A program made the translations under genes and the position numbers. This document shows positions 5,609-5,773 of a stretch of 5,773 nt of DNA, piece after piece (position 1 is the first letter of the stretch; each line of letters begins with the position of its first letter). Source of the stretch: Gemmatimonadota bacterium. Lineage in GTDB: Bacteria > Gemmatimonadota > Gemmatimonadetes > Gemmatimonadales > Gemmatimonadaceae. The DNA is taken from positions 1 to 5,773 of the forward strand of contig JAHFCS010000156.1 of NCBI GenBank assembly GCA_023249395.1. Direction: 5' to 3'. A model generated the notes under the pieces. The model was given only the letters and a program-made list of their open reading frames with translations. It did not search any database and had not been told where the DNA came from.

Positions 5609-5773
5609 TCACGCCGTCTTCAACGACTCGCCGATCTTGACCAGCGACTGGCGCGCGTCTCCGAACAGCATTCGCGTGTTGTCATTATAGAAGAGAGCGT
5701 TGTCGATTCCGGCAAAGCCGTGTCCCATGCTCCGTTTGAGGACCACGACGTCTCGCGCCTTATCCACATCGAG
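5609..5773 (-). CDS. pntB: NAD(P) transhydrogenase beta subunit, C-terminal end (5' part outside window)
   Basis: The last 54 residues and TGA stop of a minus-strand gene are visible; the frame is open to the right edge. The sequence carries VVVLKRSMGHGFAG, then NALFYNDNTRMLFGDAR. This matches the very end of PntB, whose E. coli form reads KRSMNTGYAG, NPLFF and MLFGDAK at the same spacing. The segment belongs to domain III, the cytoplasmic NADP(H)-binding domain of the proton-translocating transhydrogenase, which uses the proton gradient to reduce NADP+ with NADH at the inner membrane. Only about a tenth of the protein is present, so the membrane domain and the expected pntA partner cannot be checked. 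The gene converges on the CDF transporter gene with about 50 bases between stop codons and is probably an independent housekeeping transcript. Confidence 0.93.
   Translation of the reverse strand, partial: LDVDKARDVVVLKRSMGHGFAGIDNALFYNDNTRMLFGDARQSLVKIGESLKTA

Noticed and set aside
1..5773. CRISPR array, tRNA/rRNA, insertion sequence or prophage
   Set aside because: No spaced repeats, tRNA-like or rRNA-like sequence, transposase frame or flanking inverted repeats were seen; coding sequence fills nearly all of the window.

Overview
The window looks like a chromosomal stretch from a high-GC, diderm bacterium that secretes many proteins. Three lineage-style hints point to Gemmatimonadota: lipoproteins carrying bacterial Ig-like (BIG2) domains, a free-standing TonB-plug-like lipoprotein, and a secreted M13 peptidase. 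This assignment is inferred from gene style; no rRNA or other taxonomic marker is present.

Left part, minus strand (1-1949). A lipoprotein gene running off the left edge (1-1334) encodes two BIG2 domains, a middle region I cannot assign, and the beginning of a zinc metalloprotease domain. Its metzincin motif HEFVHALGF ends exactly at the window border. Upstream of it on the same strand, 78 bases away, is a small lipoprotein gene of unknown function (1413-1949). A divergent intergenic region follows (1950-2099), holding a perfect 13-bp palindrome.

Right part, plus strand (2100-5557). Three genes in a row are separated by 38-39 bases and are probably co-transcribed: a secreted neprilysin/PepO-type M13 metallopeptidase, a short TonB-plug-like lipoprotein, and a cation diffusion facilitator (CDF) metal transporter. 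A hairpin lies between the transporter and the convergent 3' end of a pntB-like transhydrogenase beta-subunit gene (5609-5773, minus strand), which runs off the right edge.

Functionally this is an envelope and extracytoplasmic neighbourhood: two zinc proteases outside the cytoplasm, two or three lipoproteins, and a divalent-metal exporter, next to a housekeeping redox pump. The link between zinc proteases and a metal transporter is suggestive only. I found no mobile element, CRISPR array, RNA gene or clearly undescribed system. The main points worth following are the partial Ig-domain metalloprotease, easily missed because long open frames on the opposite strand shadow it, the altered metal-site residues of the CDF transporter, and the plug-only lipoprotein.
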